Positions 25,519-33,560 of a DNA stretch of 64,000 nt are shown in pieces; within the stretch, counting starts at the first letter, position 1; the number at the start of each line of letters is the position of its first letter. The stretch spans positions 61,912 to 125,911 of the forward strand of contig JACPOY010000026.1 in the NCBI GenBank assembly GCA_016191245.1. Reading direction: 5' to 3'. The position numbers and the translations under genes are program-made. Under the pieces are notes generated by a model. The model was not told the origin of the DNA. It ran no database searches and saw nothing but the letters and a program-made list of their open reading frames with translations. The stretch is from Gammaproteobacteria bacterium. Its GTDB lineage: Bacteria; Pseudomonadota; Gammaproteobacteria; Berkiellales; Berkiellaceae.

Positions 25519-26895
25519 ATGTTTGAAAGCTTGACAGACCGATTGAGTAGAACTTTTCGCAATGTCGTAGGGCGCGGCAAGCTCTCCGAAGAGAATATGA
25601 AAGAGACATTGCATGAAGTCAGAGACGCATTGTTGGAAGCCGATGTGGCCTTGGATGTGGTCAATGCTTTTATTGAAGATATTCGTGAAGCTGCACAGGG
25701 TGTTGAAGTTGGTAAGAGCCTGACTCCCGCACAGGCTTTGGTAAAGATCGTCAATGACAAACTGATTCATTTGATGGGAGACACCTGTTCTGAACTCAAC
25801 TTGAATGCTCAGCCCCCTGCGGTTGTATTGATGGCAGGTTTACAAGGTTCAGGAAAGACCACCAGCGTTGCCAAATTAGCAAAATGGCTAACTGAAAGAC
25901 AGAAGAAATCTGTCCTTGTGGCAAGCGCAGACGTCTATCGACCAGCTGCAATCGATCAGCTCCGAACTTTAGCATTAGAAGTGAAAACAAACTTTTTTGA
26001 AAATGGTTCCCTTACGGCTCCAGTCGCTATAGCGCAGGCTGCTGTGCAGGCGGCAAAAAAGCAATTTGTCGATGTTGTTATCATCGATACCGCAGGGAGA
26101 TTGCATATCGATGATGCAATGATGACTGAAATTCAAGAAATCCACCGTGCGATTAATCCAGTTGAAACCTTATTTGTTGTTGATGGCATGATGGGCCAAG
26201 ATGCAGCAAAAACAGCTAAAGCGTTTAATGAAACCCTCGCTTTAACTGGTGTGATCGTCACCAAATTAGATGGTGATGCACGAGGTGGAGCAATCTTGTC
26301 TATTCGCCAAGTCACCGGCGGTAAACCCATTAAATTCGTGGGGATGGGTGAAAAAACGGATGCCTTGGAGCCATTTTACCCAGACAGAATAGCCTCACGT
26401 ATTTTGGGGATGGGTGATATTTTATCTTTGGTCGAGGAATTAGAGCGTAAAGTTGATAAGCAAGAAGCAGAGAAGCTCGCTAAGAAACTAAGCAAAGGTA
26501 AAGATTTTGATTTAGAAGATTTTCGAACCCAATTGCTACAAATGAAAAACATGGGAGGCATAGCCAGTATGATGGATAAGATGCCTGGCATGTCATCATT
26601 ACCTCCAGAAGCCAAAGCTAAAGCGAATGATAAGTCCTTAGATCAAATGCTTGCGGTGATTAATTCAATGACCCGTAAAGAGCGACGTCGACCAATGGTT
26701 ATTCAAGGTTCACGAAAACGTCGTATAGCCTTAGGCTCCGGGACTTCGATACAAGAAGTGAATAAAGTCTTAAAGCAATTTACGCAAATGCAGAAAATGA
26801 TGAAGAAGATTACCAAGAAAGGGGGTCTTGCCCGTATGATGCGGGGGGTAAAAGGGATGCAAAACCTGATCCCCGGTAGTGGTATGGAGCATTGA
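25519..26895 (+). CDS. ffh: Signal recognition particle protein (Ffh, SRP54)
   Basis: A 458-residue GTPase (E. coli 453). It has an N domain; a G domain with P-loop GLQGSGKTTSVAKLAKWL, DTAGRLHIDD and TKLDGDARGGAILS; and a methionine-rich M domain (about 300-458) with KNMGGIASMMDKMPGM and RRPMVIQGSRKRRIALGSGT for 4.5S RNA and signal-sequence binding. It targets nascent membrane proteins to FtsY and Sec. It heads the conserved ffh-rpsP-rimM-trmD-rplS order. Confidence 0.97.
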   Translation: MFESLTDRLSRTFRNVVGRGKLSEENMKETLHEVRDALLEADVALDVVNAFIEDIREAAQGVEVGKSLTPAQALVKIVNDKLIHLMGDTCSELNLNAQPPAVVLMAGLQGSGKTTSVAKLAKWLTERQKKSVLVASADVYRPAAIDQLRTLALEVKTNFFENGSLTAPVAIAQAAVQAAKKQFVDVVIIDTAGRLHIDDAMMTEIQEIHRAINPVETLFVVDGMMGQDAAKTAKAFNETLALTGVIVTKLDGDARGGAILSIRQVTGGKPIKFVGMGEKTDALEPFYPDRIASRILGMGDILSLVEELERKVDKQEAEKLAKKLSKGKDFDLEDFRTQLLQMKNMGGIASMMDKMPGMSSLPPEAKAKANDKSLDQMLAVINSMTRKERRRPMVIQGSRKRRIALGSGTSIQEVNKVLKQFTQMQKMMKKITKKGGLARMMRGVKGMQNLIPGSGMEH

Positions 26896-27003
26896 TTTAG
26901 CGTAGAATACCTCCCCTTTAATGCTCATAGCGTGATACATTTTAAGTAAAGTATCTAGCATATGGGCGTAAAATCATTAGTAACAAAAAGGAATAGCATC
27001 ATT

Positions 27004-27267
27004 ATGGTGGTGATTCGCTTAGCTCGAGCAGGCGCTAAAAAACGCCCTTTCTATAACATAGTTGTTGCAGATCAACGTTGTAAGCGTGATGGTCGATTTA
27101 TTGAACGACTTGGTTTTTTTAATCCTATTGCCGCTGGCAAAGAAGAATTAATTCGCTTATCTCGTGAAAGAGTGGCGCATTGGGTGGCCAATGGTGCTCA
27201 ATTATCGACACGCGTTGCGACTTTAGTGAAGCAATGGGATGAAAAGAACGCAGCACAGGCAGCGTAA
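27004..27267 (+). CDS. rpsP: 30S ribosomal protein S16
   Basis: An 87-residue protein beginning [20 protein letters not shown], the universal S16 start. [11 protein letters not shown], and [22 protein letters not shown] complete the family pattern. The ATG at 27004 has AAGGA at 26988-26992; the longer frame from 26962 is unlikely since S16 begins at this residue. First of the rpsP-rimM-trmD-rplS operon. Confidence 0.97.
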   Translation: MVVIRLARAGAKKRPFYNIVVADQRCKRDGRFIERLGFFNPIAAGKEELIRLSRERVAHWVANGAQLSTRVATLVKQWDEKNAAQAA

Positions 27268-27275
27268 AGTAAAAT

Positions 27276-27833
27276 ATGACTGGTTGCAGTAGTGGTTGTG
27301 GGCACGATCATCATGACGATGTTGTGCAAGAAGCTATCTTGGTAATTGTAGGTAAGATTGGTGCCCCTTTTGGTATTCAAGGGTGGCAGCATATTCATTC
27401 TTATACCAATCCGGTTGACAATATTTTGCAATATGAAAATTGGTACGTTCGAGTAAAAGACGAATGGTTAGCGCTTTCTCTTATTGAAGGGCGCAAACAT
27501 GGTCAGGGCATCGTGGCCCACTTGAGTGAAATTGATAACCCAGAAACGGCATCATTGTTTACCAATTGCGAGATAGCGATAGAGCGGGATGCTTTAGCCA
27601 CATTGCCGGAAAATGAATTTTATTGGACAGATCTAGAAGGTTTAGCTGTTCAAACCCAAGAAGGTGAATCCTTGGGACATGTTTTGTATTTATATGAAAA
27701 TGCACAAACGGATGTGATGGTGGTTAAAAACCAACAAAAAGAAAGACACATTCCCTTTGTGATGCATGATACGGTCCTATCCGTGGATTTTGCCCAAGAG
27801 CAGATCATAGTGGATTGGGACTCTGCACTGTAA
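27276..27833 (+). CDS. rimM: Ribosome maturation factor RimM with Cys/His-rich N-terminal extension
   Basis: A 185-residue protein. The RimM N-domain starts near residue 20 (ILVIVGKIGAPFGIQGWQHI), and the C-terminal PRC-barrel follows (FYWTDLEGLAV, IPFVMHDTVLSVDF). It binds S19 and helps mature the 30S head. Unusually, about 16 extra residues precede the domain (MTGCSSGCGHDHHDD), containing two cysteines and three histidines, a pattern suited to metal binding. The ATG lacks a clear Shine-Dalgarno, so a later GTG start inside the extension cannot be fully excluded. It overlaps trmD by one base pair set (TAATG). Confidence 0.92.
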   Translation: MTGCSSGCGHDHHDDVVQEAILVIVGKIGAPFGIQGWQHIHSYTNPVDNILQYENWYVRVKDEWLALSLIEGRKHGQGIVAHLSEIDNPETASLFTNCEIAIERDALATLPENEFYWTDLEGLAVQTQEGESLGHVLYLYENAQTDVMVVKNQQKERHIPFVMHDTVLSVDFAQEQIIVDWDSAL

Positions 27834-28585
27834 TGAAGTGTGGTGTCGTTTCGCTGTTTCCACAGACATTAAGTGTCATCCGCGATTATGGTATTACTTC
27901 GCGGGCAATTAAAAAAGGCTTGTTAAGCCTGCATACCTGGGACCCAAGAGATTTCACAACGGATAGTTATGCCACAGTAGATGATAGACCATTTGGGGGT
28001 GGCCCTGGCATGGTCATGATGGCAGCTCCTTTGCGTTTGGCCTTAAATGAAGCTAAAAAAGCTATCCCTAATGCCAAAGTGATTTATGTTTCCCCTGCGG
28101 GAAAACGTTTTGATGATGCTTGTGCACGTAGCCTTGCAAAAGCCCAGCAGCCTTTAATTTTTATTGCTGGACGTTATGAAGGAATTGATCAGCGGGTCAT
28201 AGAGCAAGATGTCGATGAAGAGATATCTGTTGGAGACTATGTGCTTTCTGGTGGTGAATTGGCAGTGATGGTGATTATTGACGCTCTCACTCGATGGTTA
28301 CCTGGCGCATTAGGACATGAACAATCTGCTCCTAATGATGCTTTTAGTGAAGAGAATGCAGGTTTGTTGGATTGTCCGCATTATACAAGACCTGCAAGTT
28401 TAGATGGCGTGGACGTGCCTAAGGTATTGCTAAGTGGTGATCATCAAGCCATCGCCATATGGCGTAAAAAGCAAACGTTAGGGCAAACTTGGTTGAAAAG
28501 ACCAGATATATTAGAAAAATTAACGTTGGATGAAATGAGTCAAAAATTATTGGCAGAATTTCAACAAGAATATAAAACAATATAA
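27833..28585 (+). CDS. trmD: tRNA (guanine-N1-)-methyltransferase (TrmD)
   Basis: A 250-residue SPOUT methyltransferase. RPFGGGPGMVMMAAPL, IFIAGRYEGIDQRVIE, EISVGDYVLSGGELAVMVIIDALTR and the C-terminal DHQAIAIWRKKQ are diagnostic of TrmD. It methylates G37 of tRNAs to prevent frameshifting, using SAM bound in a deep trefoil knot as a dimer. ATG 27833 overlaps the rimM stop. Confidence 0.97.
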   Translation: MKCGVVSLFPQTLSVIRDYGITSRAIKKGLLSLHTWDPRDFTTDSYATVDDRPFGGGPGMVMMAAPLRLALNEAKKAIPNAKVIYVSPAGKRFDDACARSLAKAQQPLIFIAGRYEGIDQRVIEQDVDEEISVGDYVLSGGELAVMVIIDALTRWLPGALGHEQSAPNDAFSEENAGLLDCPHYTRPASLDGVDVPKVLLSGDHQAIAIWRKKQTLGQTWLKRPDILEKLTLDEMSQKLLAEFQQEYKTI

Positions 28586-28611
28586 TTGATATTTTTTCTT
28601 AAGGAGCATTT

Positions 28612-28992
28612 ATGAGCACCATGATTCAAGAACTTGAAAAGGAATTCCTTAGAAAGGATGTTCCGCAGTTTTCTCAAGGGGACACAGTTTGCGTATGGGT
28701 AAAAGTTGTTGAAGGTACCCGTGAAAGACTTCAAGCATTTGAAGGTGTTGTGATTGCGATTAAAAATCGTGGTGTGAACTCTTCATTTACTGTGCGTAAA
28801 GTATCTCATGGTGAAGGTGTTGAACGTGTATTTCAAACCCATAGCCCTATTATCAATAACATCGAAGTGAAACGTCATGGTAAAGTTCGCCGTAGCAAAC
28901 TTTATTACTTACGTGACTTGGCTGGTCGTGCTGCTCGTATTAAAGAAGATTTGAATAAAGCAAAAGCTATCCAAGAAGAAAATAAAGAATAA
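28612..28992 (+). CDS. rplS: 50S ribosomal protein L19
   Basis: A 126-residue L19. [30 protein letters not shown], the [21 protein letters not shown] block and the [19 protein letters not shown] end are the family signature. An AAGGAG site precedes the ATG. It is the last gene of the rpsP operon; a palindromic repeat follows within 15 bp and probably ends the transcript. Confidence 0.97.
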   Translation: MSTMIQELEKEFLRKDVPQFSQGDTVCVWVKVVEGTRERLQAFEGVVIAIKNRGVNSSFTVRKVSHGEGVERVFQTHSPIINNIEVKRHGKVRRSKLYYLRDLAGRAARIKEDLNKAKAIQEENKE

Positions 28993-29004
28993 CTTTCTTT
29001 AGTG

Positions 29005-29069
29005 CCCCTCTCCTGAGAGAGGCTCCCTCTATCCCCTCTCCCCTTGCGGGAGAGGGTTAGGGTGAGGGG
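29005..29069. repeat. CCCTC/GAGGG palindromic repeat after rplS
   Basis: The region has a short hairpin CCTCTC-CTGA-GAGAGG (29007-29022) and then the core CCCCTCTCCCCTTGCGGGAGAGGG with the TTAGGGTGAGGGG end (29033-29069). It lies between rplS and ogt and could terminate the rplS transcript. Same family as copies at 30357, 32191, 32994, 33070, 33162, 33531 and 63949. Confidence 0.85.
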
Positions 29070-29093
29070 TACTTAAATTCTTTAGGTTAATCT

Positions 29094-29564
29094 ATGTTCG
29101 ACGCTATCCTCGACACGCCTATTGGCTTACTCGGTATTCAATTCGATAAAGCAAAATTGAAATCCATTCAATTTGTAAACTCACCCGTTGTTCCTATGCC
29201 ATTTGTTACACTTTCAAGTACGGCAAAAAAAATCGCAAAAAGATTTGAAGCCTTTTTTTCGTTTGCACAAAATCTTCACGATTTACCTTATGTCCTTCAC
29301 GGCACACCCTTTCAAAAAAGAGTTTGGCAAGCGTTATGTAAGATCCCTTTAGGGGAGACTCGATGCTATGGCGATTTAGCTAAAAAACTAGATACCTCAG
29401 CCAGAGCAATAGGAATGGCTTGTCGCACTAATCCTTTACCTATTATTGTTCCTTGTCATCGAATCGTTGCCGCCAATGATATTGGTGGTTATTGCGGTCA
29501 AACTTCAGGAAATAAGCTCAGCATCAAGCAGTGGTTGCTCGCTCATGAACGCAGTTCGTGTTAG
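29094..29564 (+). CDS. ogt: Methylated-DNA--protein-cysteine S-methyltransferase (Ogt)
   Basis: A 156-residue protein. The suicidal methyl-acceptor cysteine lies in NPLPIIVPCHRIVAAND, and FQKRVWQALCKIPLGETRCYGDLAKKL is the helix-turn-helix and DNA-flipping region. It repairs O6-methylguanine and O4-methylthymine. The N-terminal part is the short Ogt type rather than the Ada type. It follows rplS after a palindromic repeat, with AGGTTA upstream of its ATG. Confidence 0.93.
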   Translation: MFDAILDTPIGLLGIQFDKAKLKSIQFVNSPVVPMPFVTLSSTAKKIAKRFEAFFSFAQNLHDLPYVLHGTPFQKRVWQALCKIPLGETRCYGDLAKKLDTSARAIGMACRTNPLPIIVPCHRIVAANDIGGYCGQTSGNKLSIKQWLLAHERSSC

Positions 29565-29596
29565 GGTGTACTTCAGGCAAAAGTAAGGATATTTCT

Positions 29597-30343
29597 ATGC
29601 GCATTGTAACTCAATTCATGCTTTTTATATTCACATTAGTTAGTTTTCAATTAGGTTTTGCAAAATCAACTGATGAAGAAGCCAACATCCGTCAGGTACT
29701 CAAAAATAATTTTGCAGATTTAGAGGTGGATGAGATTAAACCCAGCCCAGTGAAAGGGATCTACCAAGTGTCGGCTGGTCCTACGATTATCTATGTTACC
29801 GGTGATGCGCATTATGCATTCTCTGGCGATATTATCGATTTAAAAAATGCACAAACAAATTTAACTGAAGATGCGCGTAAACAGGCACGTCTTGCAGGAT
29901 TAAAGGCCTTAGGTGAAGAAAATATGATTATTTTCTCGCCTAAAAATCCTAAATACACCGTAACAGTTTTCACTGATGTAGATTGTGGCTATTGCCGTAA
30001 AATGCAAAATGAAATGTCCAAAATTAATGAATTGGGCATTGCTGTGCGTTATCTTGCATTTCCACGCTCAGGCCCTAATACACCTACCTACGATAAAATG
30101 GTTTCAGTATGGTGTGCAAAAGATAAAAAAGGCGCACTTGCTGCTGCTAAAGCAAATAAACCAGTGGCTGAGAATATCTGTCCTAACAATAGTGTTATGA
30201 AAGATTTTCAATATGGTATGCAAGTGGGTGTGAATGGTACCCCAACGCTTATTTTTGAAGATGGCACGATGGTTCCAGGTTACTTACCACCAGAGAAGTT
30301 ACTTGAAGCTGCCGAGCAACTTGCCGTCAAAAAGACATCTTAA
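29597..30343 (+). CDS. dsbC: Periplasmic disulfide isomerase (DsbC family)
   Basis: From ATG 29597 (AAGGA at 29585-29589) this is 248 residues with a signal peptide (MRIVTQFMLFIFTLVSFQLG, cleaved near FAKS). The N-terminal dimerisation domain (about 25-85) precedes a thioredoxin fold with active site FTDVDCGYCRKMQ (CGYC) and the cis-proline loop GVNGTPTLIFEDGT. A second cysteine pair (VWCAK, NICPN) matches the structural disulfide of DsbC. It isomerises wrong disulfides in the periplasm. Confidence 0.92.
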   Translation: MRIVTQFMLFIFTLVSFQLGFAKSTDEEANIRQVLKNNFADLEVDEIKPSPVKGIYQVSAGPTIIYVTGDAHYAFSGDIIDLKNAQTNLTEDARKQARLAGLKALGEENMIIFSPKNPKYTVTVFTDVDCGYCRKMQNEMSKINELGIAVRYLAFPRSGPNTPTYDKMVSVWCAKDKKGALAAAKANKPVAENICPNNSVMKDFQYGMQVGVNGTPTLIFEDGTMVPGYLPPEKLLEAAEQLAVKKTS

Positions 30344-30356
30344 GATTACATATTTT

Positions 30357-30405
30357 CCCCTCACCCTAACCCTCTCCCCTTGCGGGAGAGGGCGAGGGTG
30401 AGGGG
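30357..30405. repeat. CCCTC/GAGGG palindromic repeat after dsbC
   Basis: Near-perfect hairpin: CCCCTCACCCTAACCCTCTC on the left, CTTGC loop, and GAGAGGGCGAGGGTGAGGGG on the right. It lies between the convergent dsbC and ETF-QO genes, 13 bp after the dsbC stop, and could act as a bidirectional terminator. Confidence 0.9.
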
Positions 30406-30473
30406 TATTTAATGAAAAGATTGAAGATATGATAATCATTAAAATTTAAAAGGGTATTGGTTTTAGTAAGCAA

Positions 30474-32105
30474 TTACATATTGCTATAATTGGGACCGCC
30501 GCCGCCTTCGGGTGGCACCCATGTTATGTTTTGCGTCGGATCTTTAATATCACACGTTTTACAATGAATGCAGTTTTGCGCATTGATTTGTAACTTTTTC
30601 TTACCCGCTTCATCATCAATAAATTCATATACGCCTGCTGGACAATAACGTTGCTCAGGGCCTGCATATTGTTGCCAATTGATGGTAATGGCAAGCTGAG
30701 GTTTCTTTAATTGTAAATGAACGATTTGATTTTCTTCGTGAAAAACATTTGTTCGTGAGACAGAGGTCATTTTATCAAAACTGATTTTGCCATCGGGTTT
30801 AGGATAGGCAATGGGTTTATAATACATCGCGCGTCTTAAAGCGGTGTTATCTGCATGATTGGAAAATGTCCATGGCGTGTGGCCGCGAAAAACATAAGTA
30901 TCAAGCGCCGCATAAGTAAGACCTTGCCATAATCCGCCTCTAAAAGCAGGACGAATATTCCTCACAGGATAAAGTTCTTGTTTTATCCAACTTTGGTTAA
31001 TTTTATTTTTATATTCGATTAATTCTTTTGCTGGATTTTCATGGGTAAGTGCTGCAAAAACGGTTTCTGCTGCCAGCATGCCTGATTTGATTGCAGTGTG
31101 AGATCCTTTAATTTTGGGCACATTTAAAAATCCTGCACTATCGCCTATTAGCATGCCACCTGGAAAAGTTAATTTAGGGAGGGATTGCCAACCCCCTTCA
31201 TTAATTGCACGTGCGCCATAGCTCGTGCATTGACCATCGCTTAATAAAGGTTTGATAAAGGAGTGATGTTTAAAACGTTGAAATTCTTCGTAAGGATTTA
31301 AATAGGGATTTTCATAATCTAAACCAATCACTAAGCCAATGCTGACAAGATTATCACCCCAATGATAGATAAAACTACCACCGTAAGTTTTTCTATCTAA
31401 TGGCCAGCCGATAGTATGAATTACCGTACCAGGTTTATGCTTTTCTGGTTTCACTTCCCAAATTTCTTTAATACCTAACCCATAGGTTTGCGGATTACTT
31501 TTTTTAGCAAGATCATATTTTTTAATGAGAAGTTGCGAAAGAGAACCTCGACAGCCTTCTGCTAATACTGTTTGTTTGGCAAGTATATGCATACCTGCTT
31601 GAAAGTTCTTTTTAGGTTCGCCATTTTTATCGCGGCCCATATCGCCTGTTTTCACACCGATGACTTCGTTTTGATCATTTGTGATAACATCAGTGGCTGC
31701 AAAGCCAGGATAAATCTCAACGCCAAGATTTTCTGCCTGTAGGGCAAGGAAGCGGCACAATAATCCTAAACTAATAATGTAATTGCCGTGGTTTTTCATT
31801 AGTGGTGGCGTGGGAAGGGTATAAGCTTTTTTCTCGGTCAGTAACAAAAAGTGATCTTCGCTTGCTTTGGTTATCAAAGGCGCGCCTTGTTCTTGCCAAT
31901 CCGGGAGAAGCTCATTTAATGCGCGTGGCTCAAATACAGCACCAGAAATAATATGTGCCCCAACTTCGGCCCCTTTTTCTAAAACACAAACCCGAGGTTG
32001 TTGGTTAGCTTCCCTGCAAAGTTGAGCATAACGAATTGCTGCCGCAAGGCCAGCAGGCCCCGCACCAACAATAACAAGATCATAATCCATTGATTCTTGA
32101 GCCAT
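30474..32105 (-). CDS. Electron transfer flavoprotein-ubiquinone oxidoreductase
   Basis: From ATG 32105 (AAGGAG upstream) this is 543 residues. It carries an N-terminal FAD motif (YDLVIVGAGPAGLAAAIRYAQ), a quinone/membrane-associated middle region, GMLIGDSAGFLNVPKIKGSHTAIKSG and a C-terminal 4Fe-4S cluster domain (ENCIHCKTCDIKDPTQNITW type: AQNCIHCKTCDIKDP). It passes electrons from ETF, and thus from acyl-CoA dehydrogenases, to ubiquinone at the inner membrane. It is divergent from etfB, whose protein is its partner, and serves the acyl-CoA dehydrogenases at 57-60 kb. Confidence 0.95.
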   Translation of the reverse strand: MAQESMDYDLVIVGAGPAGLAAAIRYAQLCREANQQPRVCVLEKGAEVGAHIISGAVFEPRALNELLPDWQEQGAPLITKASEDHFLLLTEKKAYTLPTPPLMKNHGNYIISLGLLCRFLALQAENLGVEIYPGFAATDVITNDQNEVIGVKTGDMGRDKNGEPKKNFQAGMHILAKQTVLAEGCRGSLSQLLIKKYDLAKKSNPQTYGLGIKEIWEVKPEKHKPGTVIHTIGWPLDRKTYGGSFIYHWGDNLVSIGLVIGLDYENPYLNPYEEFQRFKHHSFIKPLLSDGQCTSYGARAINEGGWQSLPKLTFPGGMLIGDSAGFLNVPKIKGSHTAIKSGMLAAETVFAALTHENPAKELIEYKNKINQSWIKQELYPVRNIRPAFRGGLWQGLTYAALDTYVFRGHTPWTFSNHADNTALRRAMYYKPIAYPKPDGKISFDKMTSVSRTNVFHEENQIVHLQLKKPQLAITINWQQYAGPEQRYCPAGVYEFIDDEAGKKKLQINAQNCIHCKTCDIKDPTQNITWVPPEGGGGPNYSNM

Positions 32106-32190
32106 AATGCTCTCCTTGAATAGCAATAGCCTCTATTATTGCAAGCCTATAGGGAAAGGGAAACGAGAGATGTTAAAATTGCTTTCTTTT

Positions 32191-32228
32191 CCCCTCTCCC
32201 CTTGCGGGAGAGGGTTAGGGTGAGGGGG
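32191..32228. repeat. CCCTC/GAGGG palindromic repeat upstream of etfB
   Basis: CCCCTCTCCCCTTGCGGGAG then AGGGTTAGGGTGAGGGGG, ending 8 bp before the etfB ATG. Its purine-rich GAGGGGG end is the only Shine-Dalgarno-like sequence in front of etfB, so the repeat has probably become part of the leader. Confidence 0.88.
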
Positions 32229-32236
32229 AAATTATC

Positions 32237-32992
32237 ATGAGGGTCTTAGTTCCAATTAAAAGGGTCGTTGATCCTTATGTTAAAGTTCGTGTACGTGCGG
32301 ATGGTCAAGGAATGGATCTGCAAAATGTGAAAATGACTATCAATCCTTTTGATGAGATAGCGATTGAAGAAGCCATCAGATGGAAAGAAGCAGGTCTTAT
32401 AACTGAGGTTATTGTTGTATCGATTGGAATGTCTCAAGTGCAAGAAAGTCTTCGAGCCGCATTAGCATTAGGCGCAGATGCTGCGATTCATGTTACAACG
32501 GATAAAATAATAGAGCCGCTTGCTGTTGCCAAAACTTTATGTGCTATTGCTAAACAACAACAGCCCGACATTATTATCATGGGCAAACAAGCCATTGATG
32601 ATGATTGTAATCAAACCGGTCAAATGTTAGCAGCGCTTTTGAATTGGCCACAAGCAACGTTTGCCTCAAAAATTACTTTTCAAGAAGATAAAAAATCAGT
32701 CATCGCGATAAGAGAAGTGGACGGTGGTCTTGAAACATTAGAAGTAGCTTTACCTCTTGTGATTACTACCGATCTACGTTTGAATGAGCCTCGTTACGCT
32801 TCATTGCCCAATATTATGCAAGCCAAGCGTAAAACAATCACGAGTATAGAATTGACGAGTTTAGATATTGATACTACTCCTCATCTTAAAGTACTTTCTG
32901 TGACGCCGCCCCAGCCTAGAAAACCGGGTAAAATGGTAAAGGATGTGGCGGAATTAATGCATTATCTACGAGAAATAGAAAAAGTGATCTGA
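32237..32992 (+). CDS. etfB: Electron transfer flavoprotein beta subunit (EtfB)
   Basis: A 251-residue protein. MRVLVPIKRVVDPYVKVRVR, MTINPFDEIAIEEAIRWKEAG, LALGADAAIHV, and the recognition-loop signature REVDGGLETLEVALPLVITTDLRLNEPRYASLPNIMQAKRKTI are diagnostic of EtfB. With EtfA it carries one FAD and shuttles electrons from acyl-CoA dehydrogenases to ETF-QO. Normally etfA follows directly; here repeats and a DUF559 gene lie between. Confidence 0.96.
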   Translation: MRVLVPIKRVVDPYVKVRVRADGQGMDLQNVKMTINPFDEIAIEEAIRWKEAGLITEVIVVSIGMSQVQESLRAALALGADAAIHVTTDKIIEPLAVAKTLCAIAKQQQPDIIIMGKQAIDDDCNQTGQMLAALLNWPQATFASKITFQEDKKSVIAIREVDGGLETLEVALPLVITTDLRLNEPRYASLPNIMQAKRKTITSIELTSLDIDTTPHLKVLSVTPPQPRKPGKMVKDVAELMHYLREIEKVI

Positions 32993-33069
32993 TCCCCTCT
33001 ACCGCTTCGCGGGAGAGGGTTAGGGTGAGGGTCTTATGTTAAACGATCGTGCTCGAACTTTAAGAAAAA
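32993..33069 (+). repeat. 77-bp direct repeat, copy 1 (repeat element plus DUF559 5' end)
   Basis: Identical over 77 bp to 33161-33237 (offset 168). It comprises a whole CCCTC/GAGGG element (32994-33031) and the first 33 bases of a DUF559 reading frame through to its poly-A tract. It starts at the etfB stop codon. Confidence 0.92.
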
Positions 33070-33122
33070 CCCCTCACCCGCCGCTAAGAGCGGCACCCTC
33101 TCCCGTAAACGGTAGAGGGTAA
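33036..33122 (+). pseudogene. Truncated DUF559 5' fragment interrupted by a repeat
   Basis: ATG at 33036 encodes the same first 11 residues as the intact DUF559 gene (MLNDRARTLRK), then runs into an inverted repeat element at 33070 and stops at 33120-33122 after 28 codons. It is a broken copy of the start of the gene at 33204; the break falls in the AAAAA tract. Confidence 0.8.
33070..33119. repeat. CCCTC/GAGGG palindromic repeat, inverted copy within the DUF559 cluster
   Basis: CCCCTCACCCGCCGCTAAGA, GCGGCACCCTCTCCCG and CGGTAGAGGG, in the opposite orientation to its two neighbours. A small inner hairpin GCCGCT-AAG-AGCGGC is present. It interrupts the first DUF559 5' copy. Confidence 0.85.
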
Positions 33123-33160
33123 TATGATGTTAACTGCGTTAACGAAAGAAACAGATCTTG

Positions 33161-33237
33161 TCCCCTCTACCGCTTCGCGGGAGAGGGTTAGGGTGAGGGT
33201 CTTATGTTAAACGATCGTGCTCGAACTTTAAGAAAAA
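33161..33237 (+). repeat. 77-bp direct repeat, copy 2 (repeat element plus DUF559 start)
   Basis: Exact duplicate of 32993-33069. It holds the palindromic element at 33162-33199, whose GGGTGAGGG end is 5 bp before the DUF559 ATG at 33204, and the first 34 bases of that gene. Confidence 0.92.
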
Positions 33238-33560
33238 AGTCCACAGAAGCTGAAAAATACATGTGGAATTCTTTAAGAGATAGGCGATTGGAGAACTTTA
33301 AATTTAATAGGCAATTTATTATTGCACCCTATATTGTAGATTTTATTTGTCGAGAGAAAATGCTCATTATTGAAATTGATGGGGGTCATCATAATGAACA
33401 AATTGAGTATGATAAGGAACGCACTTATTTTTTAGAAGCGATGGGCTATCAAGTTTTGCGATTTTGGAACAATGAAGTAATCACAAATCATGAAAATGTT
33501 CTTGAAGCAATTTTGGAAGCACTAAGACCATCACCCTACCCCTCTCCCGCAAAGCGGTAG
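33204..33560 (+). CDS. DUF559 (VSR-like endonuclease fold) protein, embedded in repeats
   Basis: A 118-residue DUF559 protein. RTLRKKSTEAEKYMWNSLRD and FKFNRQFIIAPYIVDFICRE lead to the nuclease-like core: Asp in YIVDF and LIIEIDGGHH as the E-x-D of a PD-(D/E)xK/VSR-like fold, followed by YDKERTYFLEAMGYQVLRFWN. Catalysis is inferred from fold. Its Shine-Dalgarno (GAGGG, 33195-33199) is the end of a palindromic repeat, and its last residues (PSPYPSPAKR, then TAG) are translated from another repeat copy. It splits etfB from etfA and looks like an insertion. DUF559 proteins ending in a translated repeat are common in other genomes, as far as I recall. Confidence 0.88.
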   Translation: MLNDRARTLRKKSTEAEKYMWNSLRDRRLENFKFNRQFIIAPYIVDFICREKMLIIEIDGGHHNEQIEYDKERTYFLEAMGYQVLRFWNNEVITNHENVLEAILEALRPSPYPSPAKR

